From contig CALXTI010000002.1 in NCBI GenBank assembly GCA_944391395.1, positions 64,001 to 108,162 of the forward strand: a DNA stretch of 44,162 nt. The letters run 5' to 3'. Position numbers and translations under genes: made by a program. Shown here piece by piece: positions 8,712 through 17,938 of this stretch (the first letter of the stretch is position 1; every line of letters begins with the position of its first letter). Source of the stretch: an uncultured Alphaproteobacteria bacterium (GTDB lineage: Bacteria > Pseudomonadota > Alphaproteobacteria > RF32 > CAG-239). The notes under the pieces are model-generated. The model worked only from the letters and a program-made list of their open reading frames with translations. It was not told the origin of the DNA and searched no databases.

Positions 8712-9475
8712 AAGTCGGGTTAAAACTTTGGTCGGTAAATACGGATTTTTATCTTAAAGAAGCGGAAATCCTTTTTGATAAAGGTGTTTTTGATTATGTG
8801 GAACTTTATGTTGTACCAAACACTCTTGACACGCTTAACCAATGGAAAGCGTTAAAAACTCCTTTTATTATGCATAATGCACATTTTGCACACGGGTTTA
8901 ATCTGGCTAAAAAAGGGAACAAAGCCCGAAACAGAAAAATATATGATGAAACAAAACATTTTGCCGATGAGTTAAAAGCGCAATACATTATTTTTCACGG
9001 CGGAATTGACGGAACACCGGAGGAAACGGCTCAACAGCTGGCAGGGTTTGGGGAATCCAGAGCATTGATTGAAAACAAACCTTTTGTCGCTTTGCCCAAC
9101 AAAATGGGCGGTAATTTTTGCCGGGGTGCTACTTTTACCGAATTGCGTTCTATCATCAATGAGGTCAAGTGCGGCTTTTGCCTCGATATCGGTCATGCCG
9201 TCTGTTCCGCCAATTCGCAACATAAAGAACCGTATGGCTTTATAAAAGAATTGCTGACTTTAAATCCCGCCATGTTTCATTTGTCCGATGTTACGGATAT
9301 GACATCTCCTTACGATGCCCACCCGCATTTGGGGACGGGGCGGTTGGATATATCGTGGCTGAAAAATAACATCTTTCCACATAATGCCGTTATTTCAGTT
9401 GAAACAAATAAAGATAACAAACAAAATTTAGATGATTTTGTAAAGGATGTGAAATGGCTGAAGAGTTTATCATAA
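8708..9475 (+). CDS. TIM-barrel sugar isomerase/epimerase-like protein (xylose isomerase-like fold)
   Basis: A 255-residue protein resembling the sugar-phosphate isomerase/epimerase and AP-endonuclease-2 superfamily. Likely metal and substrate residues sit at the strand ends: FHGG near 97, IENKP near 119, CLDIGHA near 160, FHLSDV near 195, HPHLGTGRLD near 208 and SVETN near 228. This Glu-Asp-His-Glu pattern suggests an active divalent-metal enzyme. It overlaps the upstream gene by 4 bases and the downstream gene by 22, so it is tightly embedded. It is not one of the classical Pse enzymes; it may epimerise an intermediate or replace a missing step. Confidence 0.75.
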   Translation: MKVGLKLWSVNTDFYLKEAEILFDKGVFDYVELYVVPNTLDTLNQWKALKTPFIMHNAHFAHGFNLAKKGNKARNRKIYDETKHFADELKAQYIIFHGGIDGTPEETAQQLAGFGESRALIENKPFVALPNKMGGNFCRGATFTELRSIINEVKCGFCLDIGHAVCSANSQHKEPYGFIKELLTLNPAMFHLSDVTDMTSPYDAHPHLGTGRLDISWLKNNIFPHNAVISVETNKDNKQNLDDFVKDVKWLKSLS

Positions 9476-10905
9476 GACTTGCAACAACAGACGACATGAA
9501 GAATGTTTTTGAACTTTCCAATGATAAGCTTGTCAGGAGAAACTCAATCAATCAGGAACAAATCGGCTGGGATGACCACGTTGTCTGGTTTACAAACCGA
9601 ATAACCAAAATCGGCGAGCCTTTTTATATTGTTGAATCTTATGATAAAAAACTTATTGCCCAAGTGCGTTTTGACAAGAGAGATGAGTTTGTGATTTCAA
9701 TAAGCATTTCTTCCGGGTTCCGAGGGAAAGGACTGGCGGCAAAAATTATTAAAAAATGTTCCGAATTTTCGGGAATTAACAAAATTACGGCCTGGGTTAA
9801 AGAAGAAAATACGGCATCGCAAAAAGCTTTTTTAAAGGCTGGCTATAAGTTTGATATAAAAGATGGAGATTATTTGAAATATGTTTATAAAAAATCGGTT
9901 TATATAATCGCGGAGATGTCGGCCAATCATTGCGGGGATATTGAATTGGCCAAAAAAATTATTTCCAAAGCAAAAGAAATCGGCGCCGATGCCGTCAAAA
10001 TACAAACTTATACGGCCGATACGATTACGATAAATTGCAACAATGCGGAATTTCAGATAAAAGACCAAAACAGTCTGTGGAAAGGCGAAAACCTTTATTC
10101 CCTTTATCAAAAAGCATATACACCGTGGGAATGGCAGGGCGAGTTGAAAATGTACGCCGATTGTGTTGGAATTGATTTCTTTTCGACACCGTTTGATTTC
10201 ACCGCGGTTGATTTTTTGGAGAGCATCAAGGTCCCGATGTATAAAATCGCCTCTTTTGAAGCGATAGATTATCCTTTGGTAAAATATGCCGCCTCAAAGG
10301 GAAAGCCGATGATTATATCCACCGGCATTTCTTCTTTTGAAGAAATGCAAGAAGTTGTCGATGTCTGCCATAGTGTTGGCAATGATGACATTACTTTGTT
10401 GAAATGCACCTCGGCTTATCCGGCACGTCCCGAAGATATGAATATTTTGACTATAAAAGACATGATGGAAAAATTTTCGTTCCAAGGTGTCAAAATCGGT
10501 TTGTCTGATCATTCCATGAGTATTATTCCTCCCGTTGCGGCGGTCGCGCTCGGCGCCAGAGTCATCGAAAAGCATTTTACTTTGGACAGAGCCTTGGGTG
10601 GTGCAGACAGCGCTTTTTCGCTGAACATCGAAGAATTTGCCGCCATGGTCCAGGCTGTCAGGGAAACGGAAAAAACTTTGGGCGTCGTTGATTATACGGT
10701 TAATGAACAAAATCGCAAATTTGCGCGCTCGTTATATGTCGTGAAAGATATAAAGCAAGGGGAAGTTTTTACTTTCGAAAACATAAAATCAATTCGCCCG
10801 GCAAACGGATTGCATCCCAAATATTACAATGAGGTTTTAGGCAAAAAAGCGGCTTGCGATTTGACTTTCGGCACGGCGCTGCAAAAAAAGCACATTAAAG
10901 ATTGA
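9454..10905 (+). CDS. pseI: Fusion of GNAT acetyltransferase (PseH-like) and pseudaminic acid synthase PseI
   Basis: A 483-residue two-domain enzyme. Residues 1-147 are a GNAT N-acetyltransferase with the acetyl-CoA loop GFRGKGLAAKI near 89 and NTASQKAFLKAGY near 120, likely the C4-amino acetylation normally done by PseH. From about 149 the NeuB/PseI condensing domain begins (YIIAEMSANHCGDIELAKKI). It has KIQTYTADT, STPFD, KIASFE, LLKCTSAYP, GLSDHS and EKHFTLDR, then a C-terminal SAF (antifreeze-like) domain from about 420. PseI condenses the 6-deoxy-diacetamido-altrose with phosphoenolpyruvate. Fusion of the acetyltransferase to PseI is unusual; it is more often attached to PseG. It is the last gene of the operon. 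Confidence 0.9.
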   Translation: MAEEFIIRLATTDDMKNVFELSNDKLVRRNSINQEQIGWDDHVVWFTNRITKIGEPFYIVESYDKKLIAQVRFDKRDEFVISISISSGFRGKGLAAKIIKKCSEFSGINKITAWVKEENTASQKAFLKAGYKFDIKDGDYLKYVYKKSVYIIAEMSANHCGDIELAKKIISKAKEIGADAVKIQTYTADTITINCNNAEFQIKDQNSLWKGENLYSLYQKAYTPWEWQGELKMYADCVGIDFFSTPFDFTAVDFLESIKVPMYKIASFEAIDYPLVKYAASKGKPMIISTGISSFEEMQEVVDVCHSVGNDDITLLKCTSAYPARPEDMNILTIKDMMEKFSFQGVKIGLSDHSMSIIPPVAAVALGARVIEKHFTLDRALGGADSAFSLNIEEFAAMVQAVRETEKTLGVVDYTVNEQNRKFARSLYVVKDIKQGEVFTFENIKSIRPANGLHPKYYNEVLGKKAACDLTFGTALQKKHIKD

Positions 10906-10929
10906 ATAAATATGCTTGTGCCTTTTTTT
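10884..10929 (+). terminator. Probable terminator of the pse operon
   Basis: A-rich GCACA (10890-10894) pairs with TGTGC (10917-10921), followed by seven T. The stem overlaps the end of pseI and the loop is long. The remaining bases up to 11018 hold only AT-rich leader of the next gene. Confidence 0.45.
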
Positions 10930-11018
10930 AATATTTGAGGACAAGATGCAATAAATTATTTACATTTTTATGATACGTATATATCAAAATAATATATTTA
11001 TGTATTTTGAGGTGCACC

Positions 11019-14000
11019 ATGAAATTTCTTACTTCCCGTTGTTGCAAGGCAGTTGTCGCGTTTGTTGCGGCAATGTCTTTGAGTGTCAACACATTTGCCG
11101 CGTCGCCGCAAGTTGTTAATTCGTTTTACAACTATGCAAAAACCAATCAAATAAGCAAAATCAGGCGTTTGCAAAGCATGGGTTACGGTATTGATGTCCG
11201 AACCGATGACGGGATATCGGCTTATTGTCTGGCTAAAAATGATGACAACACGCAAGCCATGCGTTTGTTGGAACGTTTGGGCGCCGATAAAAATCAAAAA
11301 TGTACGACTATTGCCTGGGGCAAAACCGCAGCCGTCGCGTTGGGCGTTGCTGCCGTGGGCGGCGGTGTGGCTTTAGCTGCCGGCGGCGGTGGCGGAGGCG
11401 GCGGGGGAGATTCCGACCCATGCGCCTCAAAGCCGAATTCACAATGGTTTGTGGATCATTGTGAATGTGTGCCGGGGTATGAAGACCCGGGAGATGGCAT
11501 TTGCTACAAAATCTTGACTTGCGGTGCAAACCAACATCAAGACAAAGACAAATGCGTCTGCAACGATGGTTATATTGATCAGGGCGGTGTCTGTTATGTG
11601 GAATTGACTTGCGGCGCCAATGCGCATCAAGAAGGCAACGAATGCGTCTGTGACGGCGGTTATATTGAGCAGGGCGGTGTCTGTTATGCGGAATTGACTT
11701 GTGGCGCCAATGCGCATCAAGAAGGCAATAAATGCGTCTGTGACGGCGGTTATATTGAGCAGGGCGGTGTCTGCTATGCGGAGTTGAGTTGCGGCGCTCA
11801 CGGTACGCAAGAGGGAAATACCTGCAAGTGCGAAGAAGGATATAAAGGGTCATCTTGTCAAGAGTGCGACATAGGGTATGATAGATATGGCGACGATTTA
11901 TGCCACAAAACGTTGGATTGCGGTCAATACGGTCAACAAAAAGGGGGAACCTGCGTTTGCTATGATAATCACGTTTATGACGGAACTTCCTGCGACAATA
12001 AATGTGCAGAAGGTTATGAACGTCAGGAAGACGGAAGCTGTTTGAAAGTTCTGGATTGTGGCGAACATGGTGAATCGGTGGGTGGCCAGTGTGTATGTAA
12101 AGACGGGTATGCTTGGGACGGTACGACTTGTGATAACAAATGTGCCGGCGATTATCATATGGGTGATGACGGTGTTTGTTATGCAAAGTTGACTTGCGGC
12201 AACCATGGCAGTCAGGTAAATGATCAATGTGTGTGCGAAACCGGTTATGCCTGGGACGGCACAACTTGTGATAAACAATGTGATAAAGATTATATTATGG
12301 GTACTGACGGGGTTTGTTATACGGATTTGAAGTGTGGCGAACACGGGAAACAAGTTCTTGATCAATGTCGGTGTGATGCAGGATACGGGCGAGATGCCAG
12401 CGGCGCTTGTGTTGAAAAAAATGTTGTCGATAAAGTCGGATTTGAAGAAAATGCGAACCATAATGACGGGGAAGTTAAAATCGAGAACAATGATTTTGTC
12501 GACGTTTATGGCATGAAATCTACGTTTCCCGCTGAAGATTGGGTAGGGTCCGACAGTAGTTTATATAACCGACACGCAAAGGTGGATGCGGGAGTTACTA
12601 CCGGTGAATGGCATTCTTTGATTGACATTACCAACAACAGCGACGCTAATGTGTATGGTATGTATTCGGAATTAAGCGGAGGTATCTATAATTTATATGT
12701 AAACATTGAAAAAGATATCAAAGGCGAGATTACGGCGGCGATTAATATTAAAAATCACGGAAACGGCAATGTCTATGGCATCCGCGGTAATAACAACGTT
12801 TATAATCTGTATGGTGACGTAGGTGTTGATTTGGAGTTAATGAAAGTAAGCAGCTCAATTAATGTTGAAAATGACGGCTCCGGGACAGCTTACGGTATGT
12901 ATGGAAAAACTGCTGATAACACTGGTGATTATGAATCGGCTGTGATAACTGTTAAAAGCATATATGACTATATGAAAGATGCTTTAAGCATGAGTGCAAG
13001 CGGCGGAGACGTGTACGGATTGTATGCTACTAATATTGCCACAAACAACGGCGGAAGGATTGATGTCTCTTCTGTATCCGGTGATGCAATAGGAATGTCA
13101 TCAAACAATACGGCTGATAATAGCGGGAATATCACATCAACGAGTGTTACGGGCAATGCGACAGGAATGGTCGGAGAAAATGTGAGGCATTCCGGAACCA
13201 TGACCGTTAGCTCCGAAAAGGGTTCGGCTTATGGTATTTCAGCCAGTGGCACCGGGGTTACGGTTAAAGAAAAAGCACAGATTGACGTATCCAGCAAGAG
13301 CCAAGATAATACGGATGCCGCTTACGGTGTTTATGCGAAAGGCGGATCGGTCGAGATCGAAAACGGCGTTCAATCCATCGGAATTACGAGCGAAGCCGGC
13401 AATGCTTATGGCGTGTATGCTATAAATGGTACGACGATAACCAATGCATTCGGTCTTGAAACTCCGGAGGAAGGCGAAGCAAACGAACCGGCCAAAGGAA
13501 TTGTTGTTACGTCGACATCGGGCGAGGCGTATGGTTTGTACGGAAACTCCGGCAACATAACCAACAACGGCAAAGTCGATGTTAACGGCGGCAAAGCGGC
13601 ATATGGTATTAAGGGTGAAGGCGGCAGTATAACGGTTACCAATAGCGGTAGTGTCTTGTCTCATTCGGATGGCGGCGATGCCTATGGCATGCATTCGGAA
13701 AACAAAGCTTCAAATAGCGGAACGATTGAAGTGTCTTCCGTATCGGGTAATGCCGTCGGTATGGTTGGGGCTGGTGTAAATAATACCGGAATCCTGAATG
13801 TTTCTTCAACCGAAAATAACGTGTATGGTCTGCAATGGCATGAAGTGCTTATGTCAATTCTGAATCCGGGTACAAACAAAGGTACAATCAATGTTTCCGG
13901 AAACAATGACACTTACGGATATTACGCATCGGGTGCGATATCGGCTTCTTTTGTTAACGAAACGGGTGGCGTTATTATCGGTAACAACACTTCCGGTAAT

Positions 14001-15821
14001 TTATACGGCGTATATGCCGGTAATGAGACTTCCGTCAATAATCCTTCGCATAAAAATGAAGGAACGATAGAGTTGACGGCAACGACCGGCAATGTCTACG
14101 GTATGTATGGTGAAAACGTGACGCTTGACAATACTTCCGGAGAGGAAAGTTCTGAAACCAATAAAGGAATTGTTGTTACGTCGACATCGGGCGAGGCGTA
14201 TGGTATATACGGTAAAAACAGCGTAATAACCAACAGCGGTAAGATTGCTGTTAACGGTGGTTCGGCGGCGTACGGAATATATGCCGACGGCGGAAGCGTG
14301 AACAACAGCGGAACAATTACGGTTGATGGCAACACTGCATACGGCATATATGCGACCAACGGGGCGACGGTAACCAACACCGGAACGATAACGCTTAACG
14401 GAACACTATGTGACGGTGATTGCTATGACCGAGCGAGCAACGGCAATTATATTGTCTTGGCTGAAGGTTCAACTTTAGTCAATGCGAGCTTAATGTCCGT
14501 TGCAGGTGATTTTGATTTTGATGATTACGGTTCTTCTTTCCGGATGGGCAAAAGCGGTGTGGTTGAAGCAAGCGGGGAAGTGAGTGGCACTGCGGCGGTA
14601 GACGCGTCGGTGGTTCAGGGCGGATTTGAAGACGAATATCGCGAAGAAGGAGCGATTAAAGGTCAAAACCTTGGTGTTGCGGCCGCTTCGCAGTCGGCGA
14701 TGTTTGAAGCGTCAATTGAGGAAGGCGAAGACGGTGCGGCCGATATTGTGATGAAGAGAGAGTCGTTTAACAATCTTTCGTCGGCAAGTTCAATAGCCGC
14801 ATATTTGGAGCAGAACTACAAAGCCGAGAAGAACGAGCAACTGTTTGACGCGTTGAAATCAGCGCCGAATGCGGCGTCATATCGTTCAGCCGAGGCGGAG
14901 CTATTGGGTTATGGCTTGCTGCCGAACTTCAGCCGGGAGAACATGACGGTGTTGCGGAGCCTAAACAATGCGTTGAACAAAGAGCTGTTTACGGCGGAAG
15001 GCAAAGAACGCAAGATGGTTGGTTATGATTTTCTGTATCAGGCGCGTGATACGAAAGGCACGCTGACCGGTTATGAGAACTATGCCAACACGATGTACTT
15101 TATGTATGATAATGAGCATGAGAATGGTCTGCGCAGCGGTTTGGGCATGAGTATCACGCAGTTTAACAGCAACTACGATGATGATTCATCGCGCAAAGAA
15201 ATCATGATTCAAGCGTTGGTACCGGTATCGTACAAAGCAGAGAACGGTCTGAAATGGGCATCGGTTGCACGTTTTGGATACGGCGACGGCGAATATAAGC
15301 GTCGGACGTCATCGGATGTGTTTGAATCGGATTTGAGCGAATGGATATACGGATTGAGCAACGCCGTTCGTTATGAAATGGATTTGAGCTTTGTCAAGGT
15401 AGAGCCGACGGCGGAGTTCAATGTGTTGGGTTATTATCAAAACCGTATTCGCGAAGACAAGAACAAAGCCAACGCGATTAAGGCGGATGCGGTCAACAAC
15501 TTGTCGGTTGAAGGCGGATTGGGCTTTAATTTGAGCAAAGAATGGAAGCTTAATGAACGCGATAAACTCTCGGTGCATGCGGGCGCGATGTATTATCATG
15601 AATTTGCCGAACCGTATCACAGTCTGGATGCCAGCATTTACGGCATGACGGGCAGTTATCGGATTACGGATTACGAAGGCATTTATGATGATGATCGCGG
15701 CGTATTGAGTGCCGGCTTTGATTATGACATCGGCGATTTCACGATTTACGGGCAATATAACCAGTATATTGAAGATGAAAACCCGATGAGCATCAATGCC
15801 GGTTTGAAATATCGTTTCTGA
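11019..15821 (+). CDS. Large autotransporter adhesin with ankyrin-like head, EGF-like repeats and beta-barrel
   Basis: A 1600-residue protein. Residues 1-27 are a signal peptide. Residues 30-95 resemble an ankyrin-type helical pair (IRRLQSMGYGIDVRTDDG, then LLERLGAD). Residues 102-130 are Ala/Gly-rich and end in nine glycines, probably a flexible linker. About 133-465 is Cys-rich with repeated units of the form CG-x-H-x-C-x-C-x-GY, like EGF modules; two of them are near-identical with period 90 bp and a third, slightly diverged, precedes them. About 465-1200 is a repetitive passenger with recurrent (A/V)YG(M/I)Y turns, likely beta-helical. About 1300-1600 is an autotransporter-type barrel ending in YRF, the usual outer-membrane insertion signal. 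ATG 11019 is used because GAGGTG precedes it. Likely a surface adhesin; ligand unknown. Confidence 0.88.
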   Translation: MKFLTSRCCKAVVAFVAAMSLSVNTFAASPQVVNSFYNYAKTNQISKIRRLQSMGYGIDVRTDDGISAYCLAKNDDNTQAMRLLERLGADKNQKCTTIAWGKTAAVALGVAAVGGGVALAAGGGGGGGGGDSDPCASKPNSQWFVDHCECVPGYEDPGDGICYKILTCGANQHQDKDKCVCNDGYIDQGGVCYVELTCGANAHQEGNECVCDGGYIEQGGVCYAELTCGANAHQEGNKCVCDGGYIEQGGVCYAELSCGAHGTQEGNTCKCEEGYKGSSCQECDIGYDRYGDDLCHKTLDCGQYGQQKGGTCVCYDNHVYDGTSCDNKCAEGYERQEDGSCLKVLDCGEHGESVGGQCVCKDGYAWDGTTCDNKCAGDYHMGDDGVCYAKLTCGNHGSQVNDQCVCETGYAWDGTTCDKQCDKDYIMGTDGVCYTDLKCGEHGKQVLDQCRCDAGYGRDASGACVEKNVVDKVGFEENANHNDGEVKIENNDFVDVYGMKSTFPAEDWVGSDSSLYNRHAKVDAGVTTGEWHSLIDITNNSDANVYGMYSELSGGIYNLYVNIEKDIKGEITAAINIKNHGNGNVYGIRGNNNVYNLYGDVGVDLELMKVSSSINVENDGSGTAYGMYGKTADNTGDYESAVITVKSIYDYMKDALSMSASGGDVYGLYATNIATNNGGRIDVSSVSGDAIGMSSNNTADNSGNITSTSVTGNATGMVGENVRHSGTMTVSSEKGSAYGISASGTGVTVKEKAQIDVSSKSQDNTDAAYGVYAKGGSVEIENGVQSIGITSEAGNAYGVYAINGTTITNAFGLETPEEGEANEPAKGIVVTSTSGEAYGLYGNSGNITNNGKVDVNGGKAAYGIKGEGGSITVTNSGSVLSHSDGGDAYGMHSENKASNSGTIEVSSVSGNAVGMVGAGVNNTGILNVSSTENNVYGLQWHEVLMSILNPGTNKGTINVSGNNDTYGYYASGAISASFVNETGGVIIGNNTSGNLYGVYAGNETSVNNPSHKNEGTIELTATTGNVYGMYGENVTLDNTSGEESSETNKGIVVTSTSGEAYGIYGKNSVITNSGKIAVNGGSAAYGIYADGGSVNNSGTITVDGNTAYGIYATNGATVTNTGTITLNGTLCDGDCYDRASNGNYIVLAEGSTLVNASLMSVAGDFDFDDYGSSFRMGKSGVVEASGEVSGTAAVDASVVQGGFEDEYREEGAIKGQNLGVAAASQSAMFEASIEEGEDGAADIVMKRESFNNLSSASSIAAYLEQNYKAEKNEQLFDALKSAPNAASYRSAEAELLGYGLLPNFSRENMTVLRSLNNALNKELFTAEGKERKMVGYDFLYQARDTKGTLTGYENYANTMYFMYDNEHENGLRSGLGMSITQFNSNYDDDSSRKEIMIQALVPVSYKAENGLKWASVARFGYGDGEYKRRTSSDVFESDLSEWIYGLSNAVRYEMDLSFVKVEPTAEFNVLGYYQNRIREDKNKANAIKADAVNNLSVEGGLGFNLSKEWKLNERDKLSVHAGAMYYHEFAEPYHSLDASIYGMTGSYRITDYEGIYDDDRGVLSAGFDYDIGDFTIYGQYNQYIEDENPMSINAGLKYRF
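11516..11784 (+). repeat. 90-bp tandem coding repeats (EGF-like modules)
   Basis: Three consecutive units of 90 bp encode LTCGANxHQxxxxCVCxxGYIxQGGVCY. The second and third are almost identical at DNA level and the first is more diverged, indicating recent duplication. Copy number may vary by slippage or recombination without breaking the frame. Confidence 0.8.
13494..14204 (+). repeat. Pair of exact 42-bp in-frame direct repeats in the passenger
   Basis: Bases 13494-13535 and 14163-14204 are identical and lie 669 bp (223 codons) apart. They encode the same stretch ending in TSTSGEAYG. Recombination between them would remove 223 residues in frame. Confidence 0.85.
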
Positions 15822-15843
15822 TTATAAACCGACGCGGCAAATT

Positions 15844-15877
15844 AAAACCGGCTTTGATAAATATCAAAGCCGGTTTT
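15844..15877 (+). terminator. Strong terminator after the autotransporter
   Basis: A near-perfect palindrome with arms AAAACCGGCTTTGATA (15844-15859) and its complement (15862-15877) ends in TTTT. It can work on both strands, serving the converging PBP gene too. Confidence 0.8.
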
Positions 15878-15952
15878 GTAATAAGAGAGCCCCGTTAGTT
15901 AGACCAGTAGTTTTTTTTGAATGTTATTTGGATTTTTTAAGCTCAAAATAAA

Positions 15953-17794
15953 TCACCAATTAAAAAAACGTTCGGCAAGACTTTCTTTTTGCGGGGAAAG
16001 TTCGTCCGCCGCCAGCATGATTTTTTGCCAAATCAAGGCCGGAAGCGTGCTGCCGCCGATTTTATCCATCGGCGAATTGTCATCGTTGCCGACCCAGACG
16101 GCGGCAATGTATTGATCCGTCCAACCGACAAACCATGCGTCGCGGAAATCTTGCGAAGTTCCGGTTTTGCCGGCGGCAAAAAACGGAAGTCTGGCACGCC
16201 GTCCCGTGCCGTTTGTTATAACGGCTTCCAACATGGCGGTAATGTTTTCAACCACGTCTTTATCCAAAATCCGCATCGGTTCGGCCATGTCGCGTTGGTA
16301 AAGCTGCATGCCGTCTTTGGAATACACTTCACTGATGGAATACGGCCATGCGGCATATCCGCCGTTGGCAATGGAAGCATAAGCCGCCGCCATGTCCAAA
16401 ACCTTGACTTCCGCCGTGCCAAGCGCCAAAGACGGAGCGTTTGGAATGTTTGTGGTGATGCCCATGCGGCGAGCGTTGCGGATAATGTCGCGCCGGTTTA
16501 AGCGTTCGGCAAGATTAATCGTCGCCAAATTGTAAGAATGGGCGAGCGCTTCGGTTAAGCTGACTTGGCCGTGGGTTTTTCCGTCGGCGTTTTGCGGCTG
16601 CCATTTGCCGATTTTGAGCGGAATGTCGTCAATCAAATCTTCCGGTTTCCAACCTTGCTGCAGCGCGGTAATGTAAATAAACGGTTTGAACGCAGACCCC
16701 GGTTGGCGCAGCGCCTGCGTGGCGCGGTTGAAATGACTGTTTTCATAATCAACGCCGCCGACCAGAGCTTTGACGGCGCCGCGGCGATCCAAAACGACAA
16801 CGGCGCCTTCGCTGACATGGCGATTTTGGTATTGCGCAATCATTTCTTGTAGGATTTGTTCGGCTTTTTGCTGCAAATCTTGGTCAAGCGTGGTGCTGAC
16901 GTATATGTCCTGATTGCGCTCGCCGATGTAGGCGTTGACCTCGTTATAAACCATATCGGCAAAATGCCGTGCGCCTTCAACTTTGTATTTTGTGATGTTT
17001 TCCAATGGTTCGGCGGCGGCTTGTTCCATTTCTTGTTTGCTGATGGTGCCGTGTTCATACATCAACCGTAAGACAACTTTGGCGCGTTCCAACGCCTTTT
17101 CGGGGTTGGCGGACGGATTGTAACGCGACGGCGCTTTGAGCATGCCGGCAATGAGGGCGGCTTCTTTTAAGCTTAAATCACGCGAGCTTTTGCCGAAATA
17201 TTTGTTGGCGGCGGCTTCAATGCCGTAAACGCCCGAGCCTAAATAAACACGATTGATGTACAGGGTTAAAATTTGTTCTTTGCTGAACTTGTATTCCAGC
17301 CAAAAGGCGATTAACAGCTCCTGAACCTTGCGTTTGATGCTTTTTTCGGGCGTAAGGAAGATGTTTTTGGCCACTTGCTGGGTGATGGTGCTGGCGCCCT
17401 GGGCATAGCGCTGTTTGATTAAATTTATGGTCATGGCGCGGGTGAAAGCAATGACGTCAAAGCCGAAATGCGAATAAAAACGATGGTCTTCGACATCAAC
17501 CACCGCCGCCGGCACATAATACGGCAAATCTTTTAGGTAAACAACTTCGGCAAAACTGTTGCCGTAGGTGGTGATTTCATTGCCGTTTTCGGCAATAATC
17601 GTGGTGGAGGGGCGCCGTGTGTGCGAAACGGCGGTTTCCATATCCGGCAGCGTGAGGGCGCAATAACCGATATAAACCGCTAAAACGGCGGCGACACATC
17701 CTCCGGCAATAAAACCAAGCTTGAACCAAAAGTGCTTGGTTGATTTTTTGCGGCGGCTTTTTTTGCGTATTTTTTTTGTAGTTTTCTTGACCAT
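15953..17794 (-). CDS. Class A penicillin-binding protein (bifunctional transglycosylase/transpeptidase, PBP1A-like)
   Basis: Inner-membrane enzyme that polymerises and cross-links peptidoglycan. The 613-residue protein has a very basic cytoplasmic N-terminus (KKTTKKIRKKSRRKKS) and one transmembrane segment at about residues 22-46. The GT51 transglycosylase domain carries EDHRFYSHFGFD and GASTITQQVAKN. The transpeptidase domain has SxxK in PGSAFKPF, SxN in HSYNLAT and KTG in AGKTGTSQDFRDAW. All catalytic motifs are intact. It is shorter than E. coli PBP1A and lacks its large insertion. ATG 17794 is preferred to the in-frame ATG at 17836, although neither has a strong Shine-Dalgarno. Divergent from polA. 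Confidence 0.92.
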   Translation of the reverse strand: MVKKTTKKIRKKSRRKKSTKHFWFKLGFIAGGCVAAVLAVYIGYCALTLPDMETAVSHTRRPSTTIIAENGNEITTYGNSFAEVVYLKDLPYYVPAAVVDVEDHRFYSHFGFDVIAFTRAMTINLIKQRYAQGASTITQQVAKNIFLTPEKSIKRKVQELLIAFWLEYKFSKEQILTLYINRVYLGSGVYGIEAAANKYFGKSSRDLSLKEAALIAGMLKAPSRYNPSANPEKALERAKVVLRLMYEHGTISKQEMEQAAAEPLENITKYKVEGARHFADMVYNEVNAYIGERNQDIYVSTTLDQDLQQKAEQILQEMIAQYQNRHVSEGAVVVLDRRGAVKALVGGVDYENSHFNRATQALRQPGSAFKPFIYITALQQGWKPEDLIDDIPLKIGKWQPQNADGKTHGQVSLTEALAHSYNLATINLAERLNRRDIIRNARRMGITTNIPNAPSLALGTAEVKVLDMAAAYASIANGGYAAWPYSISEVYSKDGMQLYQRDMAEPMRILDKDVVENITAMLEAVITNGTGRRARLPFFAAGKTGTSQDFRDAWFVGWTDQYIAAVWVGNDDNSPMDKIGGSTLPALIWQKIMLAADELSPQKESLAERFFNW

Positions 17795-17877
17795 TATTAT
17801 GTCCCGTATGTTAAATTTATCATATTTTATACGCATTCGGTTAAAAAAAAATTATACGGCATAAAATTTTTATTTGC

Positions 17878-17906
17878 TTGGCGGCAATAAAAAATCAGAC
17901 TATATT
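17878..17906 (+). promoter_or_regulatory. Putative polA promoter
   Basis: TTGGCG (17878-17883) and TATATT (17901-17906) are separated by 17 bp, 32 nt before the polA start. Confidence 0.5.
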
Positions 17907-17938
17907 AGGGTATTAAACGGAAAAATGAAAGGAAACAA

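Noticed and set aside
11308-12264. Long minus-strand open frame of 318 codons opposite the Cys-rich repeats, rich in His and Arg
   Set aside because: It is the antisense reading of the EGF-like repeats; its composition follows from the repeated Cys and Gly codons and there is no ribosome-binding site.
11516-14204. Regular repeats that could look like a CRISPR array
   Set aside because: They are in-frame coding repeats of the autotransporter, without uniform spacers or cas genes.
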